Under the pieces are notes generated by a model. It was given only the letters and a program-made list of their open reading frames with translations. It was not told the DNA's origin and ran no database searches. Below are positions 60,701 through 64,000 of a stretch of 64,000 bases of DNA, piece by piece. Numbering within the stretch: position 1 is the first letter of the stretch; every line of letters starts with the position of its first letter. Source of the DNA: Strongylocentrotus droebachiensis (Eukaryota; Echinodermata; Echinoidea; Camarodonta; Strongylocentrotidae); contig JAVYIG010002548.1 of assembly GCA_035222895.1 (NCBI GenBank), positions 124,001 through 188,000 on the forward strand, written 5' to 3'. The translations under genes and the position numbers were made by a program.

Positions 60701-62693
60701 GCTTTGTCCAGCTCATCTACATGAAAAAAGAAGGACAAACAAATCACAAAAATCAATTTTTACACACATTTCACTTCCGTAGCATATCCTACAAAATGAT
60801 TGTAAAATTGTAATGATTCTTCAAAGAACTGTGTCATGTTATATGCAGAAAGTAGGAGACACTGTAAATCACAATGTTGTTAGCAAAATAAGTACCAAAC
60901 GTGTCAACTGTAAGCTTTTCCATAACTGGAACTTTCATGGATGCCAGGCAGATTTAAACATGAGGAAATGGAATGAGAACAGGTTGAAATTAATGACCTG
61001 ACTGGGACAGGAGTTCCACAAGGAACTATTCTACGACCTGTACTGTTCTCATGAATATATACATGAATTAACTGGTCAACACTCACCAACAGCAAATGAG
61101 AGCAGTTTTAAATTAATGTCCTGACTGGGACAGGAGTTCCACAAGGCACTATTCTAGGACCTGTACTGTTCTCATGAATACATACATGAAATAACTGGTC
61201 AACACTCACCAACAGCATGTTGTTCTTGGCTTGAGATGGAGATAGACCTTGTTGTAGGTGTGCTGACAGGAATGCTTGGACCTGGGTATCAAAATAAAAC
61301 CACACAAACATATTAACTCTCAAGAATACAAATGCTTGAAATAAAACCACTGTTAAAATAAAATTAGCCCATGATTTAGTCACAAACTGTTCCCAGGTAC
61401 ATGTTTCAAATACATGTTCTTAAACACCAAGTGTAATATAATGGCAACTTGTAAAAGAAAGTTTCATAAAGTTGCTGAAGGTATATGGCTTTAAATCTGA
61501 CTACTTGGACTACTTCTGACTAATTTGAAGATTTTAAAGGAATTAAAGCCCATCTGTAGGGCCTAAAAGTTTACAGGAGGGATTAGATCACCCTGCAAGG
61601 TCACTGACAGGTGGCTATCTCACCAACTCAGCTCTCAATTAGCATAAGAAAAAGAGGATCATGGGTGACCAGCAGGCACCAATTAGGCATTGTTTGCTAA
61701 ATACAGTGCGTCCCAAAAAAAACTATACAATTTTGAAATGGCTGCCGAATAAAAAAATATATGATTCTAGGGGAAAAGTTTTATATTTATGGAAACCTCA
61801 TGAACTCAACTTTCATATGACACCAAAAAGTCCGAAAATAATTCATGCTCGGGTGAGTACTGCTCACTTTTGTAAAGGGTATGAAAATTAGGTTGCGCAG
61901 GAATTAGCCTTCCAATTTGTGAGAGGTAAATCCTTTGAAGCTTACAAATTGAGGGTGATATGATACATTCATGATTTGCCGAGTGAATTTCATGGTTTAT
62001 TAAACCAAACTTTTATGCATGAGTGAACGAGAATTGCATTTTTTATTGTAGCATTGTAACTTTCCCTGGTAGACTCAGTGGTGTGTTCATGGGAGTCAGG
62101 ATGGGGTGATGGTATATGCTGTAATTTCCATGTTACAAACTGTTATTTTTACAACTGTGACTTTGAATAAAAACCTTCACCCCACATTTCAATTATTGTA
62201 AGATTAGTTGAACATCTCATAGATTTACTTAATACCCAGGTAGGGATTGTGTAAATTGAATATTCAAATACGGTGTGTTGAAAGTAGGAATGTCCAAGAT
62301 GTCGGCTACTTATTCTTCAGGTAAATGGTAACTGAAATGTCGGATGAAATTGGAAGGCTAATTCCTGCGCAACCTAATTTTCATACCCTTTACAAAAGTG
62401 AGCAGTGTTCACCCAAGCATGAATTATTTTCGGACTTTTTGATGTCATATGAAAGTTGAGTTTATGAGCTTTCCATACATATAAACAAATTTCCCCAGAA
62501 TCGTATATTTTTTTTATTCGGCAGCCATTTCAAAAGTGTACAGTTTTTTTTGGGACGCACTGTAGAGGGCGCAGGTAGCTATAAGTAGTACAGTGGGGCT
62601 TTAATGCTTGCGTTGACTCACTGTTGGAATTCTGGTCTTGACTGGAGATGGCGATTGATTTGGTGGCTGGTGTGCTTATTGGAAGATGCGGAC
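57566..62693 (-). CDS. SHANK: SHANK postsynaptic-type scaffold, 3' part of gene
   Basis: Exons found, in transcript order: 62693-62622, 61281-61210, 60716-58680, 57780-57566; GT-AG and in phase throughout. The C-terminal SAM domain (SEWTVEDVSDWLDELNLGEY..., GKDDLSELGVKRLGHRLTI..) ends the protein three residues later, as in vertebrate SHANK1-3 (human SHANK3 has KDDFVELGVTRVGHR). The long exon is Ser/Pro-rich, with repeated short actin-binding-like helices (FLDAIAKRRS, LQEAIAKRKQRLE) and two PPxxF motifs that fit Homer EVH1 ligands. SHANKs are scaffolds that link receptors, Homer and actin at synapses and junctions; the SAM domain forms sheets. Ankyrin, SH3 and PDZ exons lie beyond 64000. It converges on RABL2. 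Confidence 0.9.
57781..58344. other. SHANK last intron
   Basis: No ORF or repeat recognised apart from the MITE that follows at 58345. Confidence 0.5.
58345..58655. repeat. Inverted-repeat MITE, TATTTCACAAAGATTCTAAG type, copy 2
   Basis: Co-linear with 9050-9327. Its right end, CTTTGTGAAACACCCCCC, stops about 25 bp from the splice donor of the 2-kb SHANK exon. Confidence 0.85.
58680..60716 (-). CDS. SHANK: SHANK large exon (2037 nt, Ser/Pro-rich)
   Basis: Acceptor TTTTTTCATGTAG; begins (D)ELDKAIDSAST, ends ...DNHNPSQ and a split codon at G|GTAAGC; 678 whole codons. Highly Ser-rich with basic SP sites. Short helices FASAIALAAAKMEK, SAFAMAMAAKQ, VALQEAIAKRKQRLE and AAFLDAIAKRRSIVE recur at intervals and resemble WH2-like or SHANK FATALAGA-type segments. 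PPPAF at 59152-59166 and PPPSF at 59050-59064 fit the Homer PPxxF consensus. A single very long exon before the SAM exon is also the arrangement of vertebrate SHANK genes. Confidence 0.9.
60717..61209. other. SHANK intron with tandem-duplicated LINE RT scrap
   Basis: Two units of about 123 bp (near 60964-61092 and 61094-61215) each carry GTGVPQGTIL plus LF on the plus strand, a reverse transcriptase core motif. Each also ends in GGTCAACACTCACCAACAGC, which in the second unit is the real donor of the 61210-61281 exon. Confidence 0.65.
61210..61281 (-). CDS. SHANK: SHANK 72-nt exon, copy 2
   Basis: Acceptor TACCCAG, donor G|GTGAGT; reads (G)PSIPVSTPTTRSISISSQEQ then HAV(D), phase 1-1. Homologous to the exon at 62622-62693. 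Confidence 0.8.
61543..62604. mobile_element. TTAA-type MITE (AGCCC ends) split by a younger transposon
   Basis: TTAAAGCCCATCTGTAG at the left and CAGTGGGGCTTTAA at the right. The left 160 bp and the right 40 bp are inverted copies of the family seen at 8313, 42938 and 62774. The middle is the element at 61704-62562. Without it the family sequence would read GCTAAATAGAGGGCGC. Confidence 0.85.
61704..62562. mobile_element. 859-bp Tc1/mariner-like non-autonomous element, TA target
   Basis: Ends CAGTGCGTCCCAAAAAAA and the inverted copy TTTTTTGGGACGCACTG. The inverted repeats extend to 61918 and from 62347, about 215 bp each with few mismatches (TTCGGCAGCCATTT, TTTCATATGA, GTTGCGCAGGAATTAGCC). 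TA flanks both sides (61702-61703 and 62563-62564) and is single in the host MITE. No transposase in the 430 bp centre. Confidence 0.92.
62622..62693 (-). CDS. SHANK: SHANK 72-nt exon, copy 1
   Basis: Acceptor TCCTTTTAG, donor CA|GTGAGT; reads (G)PHLPISTPATKSIAISSQDQ then NSN, phase 1-1. About 13 of 23 residues equal those of the exon at 61210-61281. The order of use (both, either or neither) is not fixed by the sequence. Confidence 0.8.
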
Positions 62694-62773
62694 CTAAAAG
62701 GACAAGGGAAAAAAAAACACAGATGAGGATGAGGAGTTAGTTATATCGGCAAACAGACATGTAAGAGAGTATC

Positions 62774-62976
62774 TTAAAGCCCAACTGTACTAATTATAGC
62801 TACTTGTGACCTCTATATAGCAAACAATGCCTATAAATCAAGTGCCTGTTGGTCCCCAGTGATCCCCTTTTTCTTATGTTAGTTAAGAGCTGATTTGAAG
62901 AGATAACCACCTGTCAGTGACCTTGCAGGGTGGTCTAATCCCCCCTGGCCAAACTAGTACAGACAGGCTTTAATGA
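62774..62976. repeat. TTAA-type MITE (AGCCCAACTGTACT ends)
   Basis: TTAAAGCCCAACTGTACTAA at the left and CAGACAGGCTTTAATG at the right; body CACCTGTCAGTGACCTTGCA as in 42938-43132. Confidence 0.85.
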
Positions 62977-63476
62977 CTAAATTATAGGGACATCCTTAAG
63001 CATTGACTGTTAGGCTTTTATTCAAATTTTCCTCCTCAAATGTTATTCCTTTATTAGCTCTTTAGTCGCTATGAATTGGAAACTACCAATAGTTGCAGTA
63101 TATGATACACAAATGCTTGCTGTTGCAGTTATGTTTATTTCATTACATCGTCATCAAATTATTAACCAACAAGTCCGTACAGTAATATATACATGTATGA
63201 TGTGTTCGTTGGTTCATATTAATGCCAACAACTTGTGAAATGTAAAAAGCTTTTATTGTTTTAACATATTTTCTTTCCACTATTTAATTGCTTTGTGTAC
63301 TTTCTACGCCTTTGCCCATTTGCCACAAATGCAACAATAGGCATTGATTGAGGGATAGTGCAACACAATTGCTTTGCAAAATTACACATTTCTGGTCTTG
63401 TTTAGCTCCATGACAACCCTTTTAGCAAAGGTAATTCTTAATCTTGCACTGGAGACAGTTGAATAATCTTGAACCA
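62977..63476. other. SHANK intron, no gene seen
   Basis: AT-rich, no repeat or exon recognised. Confidence 0.45.
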
Positions 63477-63987
63477 TTAAAGGTAATACAAAGTTTTGGG
63501 AAATTTTGAAAATTGGGTGGATAGTGAATCTTTACAATTTTGTAAATTTAGATGCCCCTGTAGATGTATTATAAGCACTAAAAAAAAATTAACCCCTAAA
63601 ACACTTCTGTTTTCGAGAAAAATTGAATATAAAAATTTACCGGTGCTCCCGGTAAATTTTGATAAATTTCAAATAGCGCCTACGGCCGTACAATGGTAGC
63701 TGCGACCATGAAAATCTCAGAATATGTAGTTGTGACATATAATTTCCAAACGGGAATAGCTAATCGGTCGATTTTAGTCAAGAAACATCGTTTCATTGCT
63801 AAATTGATATCTTGACCTTGAGAGGGAGCTATACAACATAAAGAGTTTATTATTTGTAATTTCATAACTTTAGACTTGATTTCAACCGGGACAACGATCA
63901 ATGAATATTGTAGGAACGCATATGCTTTCAATATGTTAATTTGAACCGAATTCATGACCCCATACCAAAACTTTGTAATACCTTTAA
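63477..63987. repeat. 511-bp TTAA-flanked MITE (AGGTAATACAAAGTTTTGG ends)
   Basis: TTAA then AGGTAATACAAAGTTTTGG at the left; CCAAAACTTTGTAATACCT then TTAA at the right, a 19-bp near-perfect inverted repeat. Its right third is the same as 1-110. No ORF of note. Confidence 0.88.
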
Positions 63988-64000
63988 TAATATCTTGAAC

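Overview
The window looks like nuclear DNA of a marine invertebrate deuterostome, most likely an echinoderm such as a sea urchin. The reasons are AT-rich introns of several kilobases, many short inverted-repeat elements, frequent ACATGTACATGTA and TACCGGTA words, and three animal genes that are clearly recognisable through GT-AG exons. The species call is inference.

Layout. (1) Positions 6048-13108, plus strand: a multidomain Bcl-2 family gene that most resembles the BAK branch. It has three shared exons and then two separate, homologous last exons (10457-10594 and 12968-13108). Each encodes BH2, a membrane anchor and its own stop, so the locus appears able to make two anchor isoforms. (2) Positions 21488-45241, plus strand: a complete eight-exon RABL2 gene (231 codons), a small GTPase of ciliary transport. 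Its introns hold most of the mobile DNA: an apparently intact two-ORF LINE (26151 to about 30490), hAT-type and TTAA-flanked inverted-repeat elements, and a 3.6 kb DNA transposon of a family I cannot name (38651-42247). (3) Positions 57566-62693, minus strand: the 3' part of a SHANK scaffold gene, with the C-terminal SAM exon, a 2.0 kb exon with two PPxxF Homer-type motifs and two homologous 72-nt exons. Its ankyrin, SH3 and PDZ exons would lie to the right, outside the window.

RABL2 and SHANK are neighbours facing each other tail to tail. From memory, human SHANK3 and RABL2B at 22q13.3 have the same relation, so this looks like microsynteny kept since early deuterostomes. The 12.3 kb between the two stop codons holds no recognisable gene, a cluster of RFX X-box-like motifs just after the RABL2 stop, tandem duplications and probable long 3' UTRs.

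Most other sequence is non-autonomous transposons and their nesting. At least five families are flanked by TTAA, one of them disrupted by an 859 bp Tc1/mariner-like element at a TA. Several features show exon duplication: two BAK-like last exons, a decayed copy of RABL2 exon 6, and two SHANK 72-nt exons. I saw no tRNA, rRNA, CRISPR or bacterial-type features, and no retrovirus-like element.
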